A stretch of DNA of 64,000 nucleotides from Actinacidiphila acididurans (GCF_016918855.1 NZ_JADKYB010000008.1:186001-250000); one strand, 5' to 3'. Counted from the stretch's first letter, positions 42,626 to 51,936 are shown. The notes: generated by a model not told the origin, from the letters alone. Program-made: numbers and translations.

Positions 42626-43417
42626 TCACGCCGCCGGGGTGCCGGGCAGGGCGGCGCGGGCCCGGGCGACCAGCCGGCCGCGCTCCGAGGAGGGGAAGCG
42701 GTCGAGCATCGCCCGCAGCGCGGGGGCTTCGACGTCCGCGCCGAAGGGCTCGGTGCCGGGCTCCATGCGGACGCCCTCCGCGAGGCCGCCGGCCGGCACG
42801 GGGTCGAAGCCGAAGGCGTCCACCAGCGCGGAGACGGCGACGACGGCCGCCGGGTCGTCGCCCGCGACGGCGATGGCCTTGCGGCCGGGAGCGCCGGCCG
42901 GCCGGGCCTCGTCCTCCAGATCGTGGTAGCCCATGTGGTTGAACGCCTTCACCACGCGGGACTGCGGCAGGAACGCCTGCACCGTCTCGCTGGAGGACGT
43001 GGCCGGGTCGGTGAGGTCCGTCCGGGGGCCGTCCACCTCCCACCAGTAGTTCATCGCGTCCACCACGAGCTTGCCGCGCAGCGCCTCGGTGGGGATCGTG
43101 CGGTATTTCCCGAGTGGGAGCGCGAGTACGACCACGTCCGCGCGGCTCGCGGCTTCCGCGGCGGTGGTCGCCTCGGCTCCGGGGGTGAGCACCTCCGTGC
43201 TCAGCGCGATCCTCGCCGGGTCGCCGGAGCCCGCGACGAGCACCCGCAGGCCCGCCGCCAGCGCCAGCCGGGCGAGCACGGTGCCGAGCTTGCCCGCGCC
43301 GAGGATCGCCAGCGTCGTCCCGTCCGCCGTGCCGGGCGCCGTTCGGGCCGTGCCCGTGGCCGGGTCCCTGCCCGTGTCCGTTTCGGTGTCCGTGGCCGCG
43401 GTGTCCCTGCTGTCCAT
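42626..43417 (-). CDS. NADP-binding F420-reductase-like protein
   Basis: 263 aa. After a low-complexity Thr/Asp-rich N-terminus of about 30 residues comes the NADP fold [30 protein letters not shown], then [36 protein letters not shown] and [21 protein letters not shown], as in NADPH:F420 oxidoreductases. It is a second member of the family in the window (compare 8261-9001), with clear divergence. It lies downstream of the LLM flavin-type oxidoreductase on the same strand. Many LLM enzymes use F420, so a shared cofactor role is plausible. The true start may be further in. Confidence 0.82.
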   Translation of the reverse strand: MDSRDTAATDTETDTGRDPATGTARTAPGTADGTTLAILGAGKLGTVLARLALAAGLRVLVAGSGDPARIALSTEVLTPGAEATTAAEAASRADVVVLALPLGKYRTIPTEALRGKLVVDAMNYWWEVDGPRTDLTDPATSSSETVQAFLPQSRVVKAFNHMGYHDLEDEARPAGAPGRKAIAVAGDDPAAVVAVSALVDAFGFDPVPAGGLAEGVRMEPGTEPFGADVEAPALRAMLDRFPSSERGRLVARARAALPGTPAA

Positions 43418-43438
43418 GTCCGTCGTCTCCCGCCTCTC

Positions 43439-43620
43439 GTGTGCCCGGCCCGGCGCTCCCGGCCGGCGCGTCGCAGCCCTGCCGCGCTAGCGCGCCGGTC
43501 GTACCTCCGCCGTATCGCGTGCCGTGTGCCCGGCCCGGCGCTCCCGGCCGGCGCGTCGCAGCCCTGCCGCGCTCGCGCACCGGTCGTACCTCCGCCGTGT
43601 CCCCCGTCGTATCGCGTGCC
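43439..43620. repeat. 85-bp tandem duplication between two oxidoreductase genes
   Basis: Copy 1 (43439-43523) and copy 2 (from 43524) begin GTGTGCCCGGCCCGGCGCTC and match except for two substitutions and a 12-bp insertion near the end of copy 2. Both end in ATCGCGTGCC. The array fills nearly the whole space between the LLM gene stop and the F420-reductase-like gene start. Confidence 0.9.
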
Positions 43621-43636
43621 GTGTCCCCGCCGAGCC

Positions 43637-44668
43637 TCAGTCGGCGAGCAGTTCGCGCACCATCGGGATCACCCGCGACCCGTACAGCTCGACCGCGCGC
43701 AGGCGGGCCGAGGCGGGCACGTTCCCGCTGCTGTAGATCATGTCGAACCGGCCGACGCCGAGGGCGCGGACGGTGTCCGCGATCCGGCGGGCGACCGTCT
43801 CCGGCGCGCCGATGTACATCGAGCCGTGCGCGATCTCGGTGTCGTACTCGATCCGGCGCACCGGCGGCCAGCCGCGCAGCGCGCCGATCCGGTCGCGGAT
43901 CACCCGGTAGTGCGGCCAGAAGATCTCGCGCGCCTCCTCGTCGGTGTCGGCGACGAAGCCGGGCGAGTGCATGCCGATGGGGTGCGCTGTGGTGCCGAAC
44001 TCGGCGGCGGCGCGCCGGTAGAGCTCGATCAGCGGCCGGAACCGGACGGCCGGCCCGCCGATGATGGCGAGCATCAGCGGCAGCCCGTACTGCGCGGTGC
44101 GGATCACCGACTGCGGGGAGCCGCCGACGCCGACCCAGGTGCGCAGCCGCCCGGAGTCGGTCTTGGGGAAGACGTCCGCGTTGTCCAGCGCCGCGCGGAC
44201 CGTGCCGTTCCAGGTGACGGGCTTCTCGTCCAGCAGCTTCACGAAGAGGTCGATCTTCTCCTCGAACAGCGTGTCGTAGTCCCGCAGGTCGTAGCCGAAC
44301 AGCGGGAAGGACTCGGTGAACGAGCCGCGCCCGAGGATCACCTCGGCCCGCCCGTCGGACAGGGCGTCGACGGTGGCGAAGCGCTGGAAGACGCGTACGG
44401 GGTCGTCCGAGCTGAGCACGGTGACGCCGGAGCCGAGCCGGATCCGGGAGGTGCGGGTGGCGATGCCGGCGAGCACCGTCTCCGGAGTGGAGATCGCGTA
44501 CTCGGGCCGGTGGTGCTCGCCGAGCGCCAGCGCGTCGACGCCGAGCTCGTCCGCGAGCACCGCCTCCTCGACGACATGCCGGATCGCGGCGGCGTAGGAG
44601 AGAGTGCGGCCGTCGTCGTCCTGCGGCAGGTCGCCGAAGGTGTCGAGGCCGAAGAGCAGATCAGTCAT
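43637..44668 (-). CDS. LLM-class flavin- or F420-dependent oxidoreductase
   Basis: 343 aa. The luciferase-like TIM-barrel is recognised by FGLDTFGDLP, LGVDALALGEHHRPEYAISTPETVLAGIATRTSRIRLGSGVTVLSSDDPVRVFQRFATVDALSDGRAEVILGRGSF and YIGAPETVARRIADT. Such enzymes use FMNH2 or F420 to oxidise or monooxygenate small molecules. The HHRPEY segment is typical of the FMN-type alkanal-monooxygenase-like subgroup. It is divergent from a MarR-type gene with two matching operators, implying repression released by a ligand. Confidence 0.88.
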   Translation of the reverse strand: MTDLLFGLDTFGDLPQDDDGRTLSYAAAIRHVVEEAVLADELGVDALALGEHHRPEYAISTPETVLAGIATRTSRIRLGSGVTVLSSDDPVRVFQRFATVDALSDGRAEVILGRGSFTESFPLFGYDLRDYDTLFEEKIDLFVKLLDEKPVTWNGTVRAALDNADVFPKTDSGRLRTWVGVGGSPQSVIRTAQYGLPLMLAIIGGPAVRFRPLIELYRRAAAEFGTTAHPIGMHSPGFVADTDEEAREIFWPHYRVIRDRIGALRGWPPVRRIEYDTEIAHGSMYIGAPETVARRIADTVRALGVGRFDMIYSSGNVPASARLRAVELYGSRVIPMVRELLAD

Positions 44669-44687
44669 GGCTTCCGTCCAGGCAATG

Positions 44688-44705
44688 TGATTGACGTATC
44701 AACCA
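44688..44705. promoter_or_regulatory. MarR operator 1 (LLM side)
   Basis: TGATTGACGTATCAACCA is an imperfect version of the palindrome at 44725-44742, 20 bp before the LLM start codon. The two centres are 37 bp apart. Confidence 0.65.
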
Positions 44706-44724
44706 CTGCCATCATGCGGCGATA

Positions 44725-44742
44725 TGATTGACGTGTCAATCA
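44725..44742. promoter_or_regulatory. MarR operator 2 (MarR side)
   Basis: TGATTGAC-GT-GTCAATCA has perfect 8-bp arms, typical of MarR-family sites, 15 bp before the MarR start codon. Bound protein would block both divergent promoters. Confidence 0.75.
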
Positions 44743-44756
44743 GCGAAGGGGTGACC

Positions 44757-45236
44757 ATGACGCACACCACAGGAGCCCGGTCCGGCCGGTGGCTGACCCC
44801 GTACGAGCTGGCCACCTGGCGGGCCTTCATCGAGACCGCGGAGCAGCTCAGGAACGTCCTCGGGGCGCGGCTGCGGGAGGACTCGGGCCTGTCGGAGGGG
44901 GACTACGCGGTGCTGCTCGCGCTCAGCGAGGCCGAAGGGCGCCGGCTGCGCTCCTCCGCGCTCGCCGCGCACATCGACTGGGAGCGCAGCCGGCTCTCGC
45001 ACCACCTCGGGCGGATGGAGCGGCGCGGGCTGATCGCCCGCGAGGAGTGCGAGGACGACAACCGCGGGGCGGAGGTCGTCGCCACCGCCGAGGGAATGAG
45101 CGCCTTCCGCCGGGCGACCGTCCCCCACCTGCGTGCCGTCCGCGAGCTCTTCCTGGACGCCCTCACCCCCGAGCAGCTCGACGCCGTCGCCGAGATCACC
45201 GCGGTCCTGCGCGACCGCCTCCCGCCGCGGCCCTGA
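44757..45236 (+). CDS. MarR-family repressor
   Basis: 159 aa, AAGGGG before the ATG. The winged helix is GLSEGDYAVLLALSEAEGRRLRSSALAAHIDWERSRLSHHLGRMERRGLIAREECEDDNRGAEVVATAEG; the wing carries the conserved D-x-R-G pattern. Helices at both ends form the dimer. Its start and that of the divergent LLM gene are separated by only 88 bp holding two TGATTGAC-type sites, so autoregulation plus control of the LLM enzyme is likely. Confidence 0.9.
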   Translation: MTHTTGARSGRWLTPYELATWRAFIETAEQLRNVLGARLREDSGLSEGDYAVLLALSEAEGRRLRSSALAAHIDWERSRLSHHLGRMERRGLIAREECEDDNRGAEVVATAEGMSAFRRATVPHLRAVRELFLDALTPEQLDAVAEITAVLRDRLPPRP

Positions 45237-45332
45237 CACCCTGTCACGACGTCACGCCCTCACGTCCCCGTCCCGAGCGGGGCCGGCCCCACCCCAAGAA
45301 GCGGGACATCGGCCGGAGTTCTGCTTTTTTCA

Positions 45333-45362
45333 TTGACAGCGGAAAAGAACTGCACCTACGTT
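45333..45362 (+). promoter_or_regulatory. Housekeeping-type promoter of a probable leaderless mRNA
   Basis: TTGACA (45333-45338) and TACGTT (45357-45362) are separated by 18 bp. The ROK gene ATG is 7 bp after the -10 element, so the transcript would begin at or within a base of the start codon. No Shine-Dalgarno precedes the ATG. Confidence 0.6.
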
Positions 45363-45369
45363 TCCGGCC

Positions 45370-46557
45370 ATGCGCTCCGCCTCCCCGAACGAGGCGGTCC
45401 CGGCGACGACGCCGGCCGCCTCCCTGGTCTTCACGACCGTGCTGTCCCACGGCCCGATCACCCGGACCGAGATAGCGCGGCGGACCAAGCTGTCCTCCGC
45501 CGCGGTCACCAAGGCGGTACGGCCGCTGATGGAGATCGGCTATCTCGTCGAGGACGTGGGCGAAGGGGCCCGGCGCGCCATCGGCCGGCCGGCCAACCCG
45601 GTGCGAGTGGACGGGAGCAGGGCCCTCTTCGTCGGCATCAAGGTGACCGGCGACGCGATCATCGCGGTGCTCGCCGACCTGTGCTGCCGGATCCTGACCG
45701 CCCGGACCGTACCGCTGTCCGGACGCCGGCCGGCCGCCGTGCTCGCGGACATCGTCGCGGTGCTGCACGACCTGCTGACCGAGGCCGACGCCATCGGCGG
45801 CCGGGTGCGCGGTGTCGGCATCGCCGTCTCCGGGGACGTGGACCGCGCCGAGGGCGTGGTCCGCTACTCACCGTTCCTGGAGTGGCGCGACATACCGCTC
45901 GCCGAGATCGCCGGGACCGCCACCGGGCTGTCGGTCACGGTCGACAACGACGTACGGGCACTGACCCGCGCCGAGCACTGGTTCGGGGCCGGCGTGGGAC
46001 TGTCCGACTTCGCGCTGGTGACCGTGGGCGCCGGCATCGGCTGCGGCCTGGTGGTGCACGGCCGGGTGGTCTCCGGCGCCCACGGCGTGGCCGGCGAGAT
46101 CGGCCACCTGCCCATCGACCCGCAAGGGCCCCTGTGCTACTGCGGCAACCGCGGGTGCGTCGAGGCCGTCGCCGCGGACCCGGCCATCCTGCGGGACGTC
46201 CGCGCGGCCACCGGCCTCCCGGTGGCGGACCTGGCCGAGGCACTGGAACTGGCCCGCGGCGCAGACCCGCGGGTCCGTGCGGTCTACGCCCGGGCCGGCG
46301 AGGCCATCGGCCGGGCCATCGCCTCGGTGGTCAACATCCTCGGCCCCGAGCGGGTGATCATCTCCGGCGAAGGCCTTGCCGCCTACGACCTGTTCGCCGC
46401 CGGCATCAGGGACGCCTTCACCCGGTCCGCCTTCGGCATCGCGGAGCAGTGCGACCTGACGACCCGTCCGCTGCCGTTCGAGGAATGGGCGCGGGGCGCC
46501 GCGGCGACCGCGATCCAGTCCTTCATCGGATCCATCACATTACGCGCGACGACGTAA
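45370..46557 (+). CDS. ROK-family transcriptional regulator
   Basis: 395 aa. An N-terminal winged helix (SLVFTTVLSHGPITRTEIARRTKLSSAAVTKAVRPLMEIGYLVE) is joined to a sugar-kinase-like ROK domain (GVGIAVSGDVD, TVDNDVRALTRAEHWFGAG, VTVGAGIGCGLVVHG, GEIGHLPIDPQGPLCYCGNRGCVEAVAA). The zinc-binding motif CYCGNRGC of ROK proteins is intact. It probably binds a mono- or disaccharide and controls the GH27 and GH95 genes immediately downstream. Promoter spacing suggests leaderless translation. Confidence 0.92.
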   Translation: MRSASPNEAVPATTPAASLVFTTVLSHGPITRTEIARRTKLSSAAVTKAVRPLMEIGYLVEDVGEGARRAIGRPANPVRVDGSRALFVGIKVTGDAIIAVLADLCCRILTARTVPLSGRRPAAVLADIVAVLHDLLTEADAIGGRVRGVGIAVSGDVDRAEGVVRYSPFLEWRDIPLAEIAGTATGLSVTVDNDVRALTRAEHWFGAGVGLSDFALVTVGAGIGCGLVVHGRVVSGAHGVAGEIGHLPIDPQGPLCYCGNRGCVEAVAADPAILRDVRAATGLPVADLAEALELARGADPRVRAVYARAGEAIGRAIASVVNILGPERVIISGEGLAAYDLFAAGIRDAFTRSAFGIAEQCDLTTRPLPFEEWARGAAATAIQSFIGSITLRATT

Positions 46558-46702
46558 GGAGTAGCGCTGACGCTGCCGAGCCGCGGCAGAGGCTGAGCCC
46601 CCGACCGTATCCGGGCACACGCAGGTCCGGTGCCCGGACGGTCCCCCCTGCCCGGCTGCCACCGCACGATGATCGCCCCGCTCCTTCACCAGGAGGTCCT
46701 CC

Positions 46703-48544
46703 ATGCCGTCATCCTCGTCCTCCCCACTGCCACCGACGTCCGCGGGCCCGGCCCGGCGGGCCGCCAGAACCCTGCTCGTCCTCGCCGTCACCGCGGGCCT
46801 GGCCGCCGCCGTCCCCGCCGCGGGCAGTGCCGCCTCCGCGCCCACCACCCCCCAGCCGTCCGCCACCACCGGCGTGGCCGCCAAGCCGTACATGGGCTGG
46901 TCCAGCTGGAGCATGCAGTCCTCGAAGTACCCGGGCCTGAACCCGGACGGCGACTACAGCTACCTCACCGAGGCGAACGTGCTGAAGCAGACGGACGCCC
47001 TCGCCGCCAAGCTCAAGGACTACGGCTACACGTACGTCAACATAGACGCCGGCTGGTGGCGCAAGAACGACTGGACGCCCGAGTACGACCAGTACGGCAG
47101 ACAGGCGGCCGACCCGCTCCGCTTCCCCCACGGCATGAAGGCGGTGGCCGACCACATCCACGCCAAGGGCCTCAAGGCGGGCATCTACCTGCCCGTCGGC
47201 CTGGAGAAGGAGGCGTACGGCGGCGGCAGCGTGCCGATCTGGAACGCCCCCGGCTGCACCACCGCCGACATCGTCTACCCCGACCTGCGCACCACCAACG
47301 GCTGGGACAGCTCCTACAAGCTGGACTTCGACAACCCCTGCGCGCAGAAGTACATCGACTCCCAGGCGCAGCTCCTGGCCGGCTGGGGCTACGACTTCCT
47401 CAAGCTGGACGGTGTGGGCCCGGGCTCCTTCAAGTCCGGCGACAACTACGACAACGTGCCCGACGTGGCCGCCTGGCAGCGGGCCATCGCCGCCACCGGC
47501 CGCCCGATGCACCTCGAACTGTCCTGGTCGCTGGACATCGGCCACGCCGCCGACTGGAAGCAGTACTCCAACGGCTGGCGCATCGACACCGACGTCGAGT
47601 GCTACTGCAACACGCTGGTCACCTGGGAGAACTCGGTCAACGACCGGTGGAACGACGCCCCGGCGTGGAGCGACAAGGCGGGGCCCGGCGGCTGGAACGA
47701 CCTGGACTCGCTCGACGTCGGCAACGGGCAGATGGACGGCCTCAGCAACGCCGAGCGGCAGAGCTACATGACCCTGTGGGCGATCAACAAGTCCCCGCTG
47801 TTCACCGGTGACGACCTGACCAGTCTGGACAGCTACGGCCTGTCCCTGCTGACCAACCAGGAGGTCATCGGGGTCGACCAGAGCGACTCGCCGGTCGCCC
47901 GCCCGGTCACCTCGGTCGGCGACCAGCAGGTGTGGGGCACCCGGAACTCCGACGGCAGCTACACCGTCGCCCTGTTCAACCTCTCCGGCGCGCCCGCCTC
48001 GGTCACCGCCGACTGGGCCGACTTCGGCTTCACCGGCAACGCCGCCGTCCGTGACCTGTGGAACAAGCAGAACCTCGGGTCGTACAGGAACGGGATCACC
48101 GAAGCACTGCCGGCCCACGGCTCGCGGCTGTTCACCGTCAAGCCCCGCACCGCGCTGGCGACCACGGGTTACGAGGCGGAGTCCGCCGCCAACACCCTGA
48201 GCGGCAACGCCTCCGTCGCCGGATGCGACGCCTGCTCCGGCGGCCAGAAGGTCGGCAACCTCTACCTCGGCGGCAAGCTGACGTTCAACGGCGTCCAGGC
48301 GCCCAAGGACGGGATCTACACCGTCCAGATCTCCTACGTCAGCGGTGACCCCCGCTCGGCGACCGTCTCCTCCAACGGCGGCAACGGCACCGGCGTGAAC
48401 TTCCCCTCCACCGGGGACTGGAACACGGTCCACGCCATCAGCGTCCAACTGGCCCTGAAGGCTGGCCCGAACACGATCACCGTCGACAGCGGCAACTGGT
48501 ACGCGCCCGACATCGACAAGATCGCCGTGCCGCAGACCCTGTGA
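46703..48544 (+). CDS. Secreted GH27 exoglycosidase with C-terminal CBM35-like module
   Basis: 613 aa, AGGAGG six bases before the ATG. A signal peptide (AARTLLVLAVTAGLAAAVPAAGSA) is followed by the GH27 barrel: KPYMGWSSWS, YGYTYVNIDAGWW, GLKAGIYLP, nucleophile D236 in FLKLDGVG and acid/base D297 in GWRIDTDVE. A beta-domain comes next, and a CBM35-like module at about 488-613 (YEAESAANTLSGNASV ... WYAPDIDKIAVP). It may be an alpha-galactosidase or a beta-L-arabinopyranosidase; both activities occur in streptomycete GH27. It lies 145 bp after the ROK gene and before GH95, as a likely exoglycosidase operon. Confidence 0.9.
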   Translation: MPSSSSSPLPPTSAGPARRAARTLLVLAVTAGLAAAVPAAGSAASAPTTPQPSATTGVAAKPYMGWSSWSMQSSKYPGLNPDGDYSYLTEANVLKQTDALAAKLKDYGYTYVNIDAGWWRKNDWTPEYDQYGRQAADPLRFPHGMKAVADHIHAKGLKAGIYLPVGLEKEAYGGGSVPIWNAPGCTTADIVYPDLRTTNGWDSSYKLDFDNPCAQKYIDSQAQLLAGWGYDFLKLDGVGPGSFKSGDNYDNVPDVAAWQRAIAATGRPMHLELSWSLDIGHAADWKQYSNGWRIDTDVECYCNTLVTWENSVNDRWNDAPAWSDKAGPGGWNDLDSLDVGNGQMDGLSNAERQSYMTLWAINKSPLFTGDDLTSLDSYGLSLLTNQEVIGVDQSDSPVARPVTSVGDQQVWGTRNSDGSYTVALFNLSGAPASVTADWADFGFTGNAAVRDLWNKQNLGSYRNGITEALPAHGSRLFTVKPRTALATTGYEAESAANTLSGNASVAGCDACSGGQKVGNLYLGGKLTFNGVQAPKDGIYTVQISYVSGDPRSATVSSNGGNGTGVNFPSTGDWNTVHAISVQLALKAGPNTITVDSGNWYAPDIDKIAVPQTL

Positions 48545-48581
48545 GGGCGCGCGGCCCTCGGCGCCCGGGCCGTACGCGCCC
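48545..48581. terminator. Imperfect hairpin after the GH27 gene
   Basis: GGGCGCGCGGCCC and GGGCCGTACGCGCCC can pair with a two-base bulge directly after the stop codon. It may terminate or attenuate reading into GH95 118 bp later. Confidence 0.45.
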
Positions 48582-48662
48582 CCGCCCGACGGCCGCGCCC
48601 GCCGCACCCCCCCCCACACGTCGCACCCGCATCCGCCGTTCCCCCGATAGGGAGTGCAGAAC

Positions 48663-51080
48663 GTGGACATCCAGCACACCGATCCGACCGAGCACCCCAC
48701 CAGCCGCAGGCGCTTCCTGGCCCTGGCCGCCGCGGCCGGTACGACCGCCGCGCTGGGCGGCCTGAACGCCTTCACCGCGTCCGCCGCCCCGCTGCGTCCC
48801 ACGCAGTCGCCCATGCTCTCGGCGGCCGACGCCGCGAAGAACCAGCTCTGGTGGCAGGCACCCGGCTCGTCCACCTCGATGATCGGGCAGGGGCTGCCGG
48901 TCGGGAACGGGCGCCTCGGGGCGCTCGCGAGCAACGATCCGGGCACCGAGTTCCTGACGGTCACCGACGCCGGCCTGTGGACCGGCGGACTCAACGACAC
49001 GCTGCAGGACGACGGCCAGTTTCCGTACGGCCGCGACGACTTCGGCTCCCTGACCCTGCTGGCCGAGCTCACCGTCGCCGTCCCCGGCCACGACCTGGGC
49101 CGGGCGAACAACTACCGCCGCGTCCTCGACCTGGCCCAGGGGCTGGTCAGCGCCTCGTACGACATCGGCGGCGTCACCTACCAGCGGCAGATCTTCGCCA
49201 GCCGTCCGGACGACGCGATCGTGCTGCACTTCTCCCAGCAGGGCGGCGGCACCTACACCGGCACGGTCTCCCTGGCCGGCACCCACGGCGAGTCCACCGC
49301 CGCCGGTGACGCGGCCCGTTGCGTCTCCTTCGGCGGCACGCTCGGCAACGGCCTGAAGTACGGCGCCGCCGTCACCGCGTACAGCGGCAGCGGCAAGGTC
49401 GCCGTCGACGGCACGACCCTCTCCTTCACCGGCTGCAAGGACCTCACGGTCGTCCTCAGCGGCGGCACCGACTACGCGCCCGACGCCGCCGCGGGATTCC
49501 GCAACCCCTCCGTGGACCCGCGGGCGCTGGCGATCTCCAAGGTCCTGGCCGCGGCCGGCCACTCGTACGACACCCTGCTGCACACTCATGTCGCCGACTT
49601 CCGCCCGGTGTTCGGGCAGCTCGACATCAATCTCGGTACGTCCTCGGCCGCGCAGCGCGGCCTGGACACCTGGGAGCGGGTGCAGGCGCGCTACCGGGAC
49701 AACGTCCCCGACCCGGAACTGGAGGCGGCCTACCTCCAGTTCGGCCGCTACCTGATGATCTCCGGGTCGCGGGGCACCCTGCCGATGGGCCTGCAGAGCG
49801 TGTGGCTGGACGGCAACGACCCGGACTGGATGGGTGATTACCACACCGACATCAACATCCAGATGAACTACTGGATGGCGGACCGGGCGGGCCTGTCCGA
49901 CTGCTTCGACAGCTTCGCGGACTACTGCCTGGCGCAGTTGCCGTCCTGGACGGACGTCACGCAGCGGCTGTTCAACAGCCTCACCAACCGCTACCGCAAC
50001 TCCAGCGGCAAGATCGCCGGCTGGACCGTGGCCATCTCCACCAACCCCTACGGCGGGGGCGGCTGGTGGTGGCACCCGGCCGGCAACGCCTGGTTGTGCC
50101 ACAACCTCTTCGACCACTACGAGTACACCCAGGACCGTGCCTACCTGGAAAAGGTGTACCCGCTCATCAAGGGTGCCGTGGAGTTCTGGGAGGCGCGCCT
50201 GATCACCACCACGGTGACGGACGCGTCCGGGGCCTCGCGCGAGGTGCTGATCGCCGACAGCGACTGGTCGCCCGAGCAGGGCCCGCTCGACGCCAAGGGC
50301 ATCACCTACGCCCAGGAACAGGTGTGGAACCTCTTCGGGCATTTCCACACCGCGACCGAGGTGCTGGGCCGCGACGCCGCCTACCGTGCGACCATCGACG
50401 GCCTGCGTGACCGCCTCTACCTGCCGGTGGTGAGCCCCACCACCGGCTGGCTGGAGGAGTGGATGTCCCCCGACAACCTGGGGGAGACCACCCACCGGCA
50501 CCTGTCCCCGCTGTTCGGCCTCTTCCCCGGCGACCGGATCCGCCCGGACGACTCCACGCCCAAGGACATCCTGGACGGCGCGACCGCGCTGCTCACCGCC
50601 CGCGGCATGAACAGCTTCGGCTGGGCCAACGCATGGCGCGCCCTGTGCTGGGCCCGGCTGAAGGACGGCGACAAGGCGTACCAGCTCATCGGCACCAACC
50701 TGCAGCCGTCGGTCAACGGCAGCAACGGCAGCGCCATGAACCTGTTCGACATCTACCAGACCGAACCGGGCCGCGGCATCTTCCAGATCGACGCCAACTT
50801 CGGCACGCCGTCCGCGATCGTGGAGATGCTGGTCTACTCCCGTCCCGGCCACGTCGAACTGCTTCCCGCGCTTCCCGCCGCCTGGGCCGCCTCCGGCTCG
50901 GTCTCGGGCGTCGGCGTACGCGGCGGCTTCACCGCCGACTTCACCTGGAAGAACGGCAAGGTCGTCCAGGCCACGCTGACCAGCGTGCGCGGCGGCACCA
51001 CCACCCTCGTCGCCGGCGCCGCGACCCGCAAGGTCAGCCTGAAGCCCGGTGAGTCCGTCACCCTCCGCAACCTGGCCTGA
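48663..51080 (+). CDS. Exported GH95-type alpha-L-fucosidase/galactosidase
   Basis: 805 aa from the GTG at 48663, eight bases after GGAG. The N-terminus carries a twin-arginine-like signal (SRRRFLALAAAAGTTAALGGLNAFTASA). The GH95 pattern follows: LWWQAPGSSTSMIGQGLPVGNGRLGALASNDPGTEFLTVTDAGLWTGG, ISGSRGTLPMGLQSVWLDGNDPDWMGDYHTDINIQMNYWMAD, GWWWHPAGNAWLCHNLFDHYEYTQD and FQIDANFGTPSAIVEML. The enzyme removes alpha-L-fucose or alpha-L-galactose from plant or host glycans. Its place after ROK and GH27 suggests a side-chain-trimming operon. Length is normal for a single-domain member. Confidence 0.92.
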   Translation: MDIQHTDPTEHPTSRRRFLALAAAAGTTAALGGLNAFTASAAPLRPTQSPMLSAADAAKNQLWWQAPGSSTSMIGQGLPVGNGRLGALASNDPGTEFLTVTDAGLWTGGLNDTLQDDGQFPYGRDDFGSLTLLAELTVAVPGHDLGRANNYRRVLDLAQGLVSASYDIGGVTYQRQIFASRPDDAIVLHFSQQGGGTYTGTVSLAGTHGESTAAGDAARCVSFGGTLGNGLKYGAAVTAYSGSGKVAVDGTTLSFTGCKDLTVVLSGGTDYAPDAAAGFRNPSVDPRALAISKVLAAAGHSYDTLLHTHVADFRPVFGQLDINLGTSSAAQRGLDTWERVQARYRDNVPDPELEAAYLQFGRYLMISGSRGTLPMGLQSVWLDGNDPDWMGDYHTDINIQMNYWMADRAGLSDCFDSFADYCLAQLPSWTDVTQRLFNSLTNRYRNSSGKIAGWTVAISTNPYGGGGWWWHPAGNAWLCHNLFDHYEYTQDRAYLEKVYPLIKGAVEFWEARLITTTVTDASGASREVLIADSDWSPEQGPLDAKGITYAQEQVWNLFGHFHTATEVLGRDAAYRATIDGLRDRLYLPVVSPTTGWLEEWMSPDNLGETTHRHLSPLFGLFPGDRIRPDDSTPKDILDGATALLTARGMNSFGWANAWRALCWARLKDGDKAYQLIGTNLQPSVNGSNGSAMNLFDIYQTEPGRGIFQIDANFGTPSAIVEMLVYSRPGHVELLPALPAAWAASGSVSGVGVRGGFTADFTWKNGKVVQATLTSVRGGTTTLVAGAATRKVSLKPGESVTLRNLA

Positions 51081-51086
51081 CCCCCC

Positions 51087-51136
51087 GCCCGCCGCGAGCC
51101 GACCATCCCGTTCACGGTCGCCGGCTCGCGGCGGGC
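51087..51136. terminator. Perfect 15-bp terminator stem after GH95
   Basis: GCCCGCCGCGAGCCG and CGGCTCGCGGCGGGC are exact 15-bp arms with a 20-nt loop, six bases after the GH95 stop. Confidence 0.85.
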
Positions 51137-51215
51137 TCCGGACCATCCGTCCGAGGGCCGTCCGAGGCCGGAAAGACATTGGACGCAAGATCGTGGGATC
51201 GGCCATGATCCCGGC

Positions 51216-51902
51216 GTGCACATACCGAGACGACACGCCGAGGTCCTCGCCGCAACCTTTCTGACGGCAGTGCTGGCCGGCTGCTCGACGCCACCGGCCT
51301 TCCAGGCCGTGCCGGTGACCACGGGCTCGGCGGCTTCGTCCCCGTCGGCCCCCGCACCCCCCTCCTCGACCCGGGGCGCACCTGCGTCCGGGGCGGGAGC
51401 ACAGCTCCTGGCCACCATCCTGCCGGTACCGGCGGGCGCGCATGCCTGGACCGTCCGCAACGGCGTCCTGGACCTGGACGGCTTCGCGCGCGGGCTCTTC
51501 GCCGCAGACGCCGTCTCGGGGGAGAAGGCGGTGCTCGCACGGCGACGCTTCGTCGTGGCCGCGCGGCAGAGCTGGTTCGGTACCGACGGCAGCCAGGCCG
51601 ACATCTTCCTCGTCCGGTTCGCCGCACCCACCGGCGCCGAGAGCATGTACGAGTCCATGGCACACACGTGGCAGACCGGAAACACGCCGCATCAGACGAT
51701 CTTCGCGGACCCCGCGGACCACGCCACCGGCGCCGTCAACAGCGCCGTCGACAAGCTCGGCAACGCCGGTGTCAAAATGATCAGTGTCCGCGGCGACGTG
51801 TTCGTCTACGTCCACTACTTCACCGCCGCCACGCCCGACCGCAGCGGGGCGCAGCACCTCTTCCGTCGCCAACTCGACGCCCTCCACGCCCTCGAGAAGT
51901 AG
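51216..51902 (+). CDS. Putative lipoprotein of unknown function
   Basis: 228 aa from a GTG. A signal peptide ends in lipobox LAGC, followed by a Ser/Pro/Ala-rich linker to about residue 60 and a globular domain (VRNGVLDLDGFARGLFAADAVSGEKAVLARRRFVVAARQSWFGTDGSQADIFLVRFAAPTGAESMYE ... VFVYVHYFTAATPDRSGAQHLFRRQLDAL). I do not recognise the domain. It should be anchored outside the membrane. It is isolated between the GH95 terminator and the converging XRE-type gene. Confidence 0.7.
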   Translation: MHIPRRHAEVLAATFLTAVLAGCSTPPAFQAVPVTTGSAASSPSAPAPPSSTRGAPASGAGAQLLATILPVPAGAHAWTVRNGVLDLDGFARGLFAADAVSGEKAVLARRRFVVAARQSWFGTDGSQADIFLVRFAAPTGAESMYESMAHTWQTGNTPHQTIFADPADHATGAVNSAVDKLGNAGVKMISVRGDVFVYVHYFTAATPDRSGAQHLFRRQLDALHALEK

Positions 51903-51936
51903 GGGGCGACCCGTCGCCCCCGCCGACGGCAGGCGG

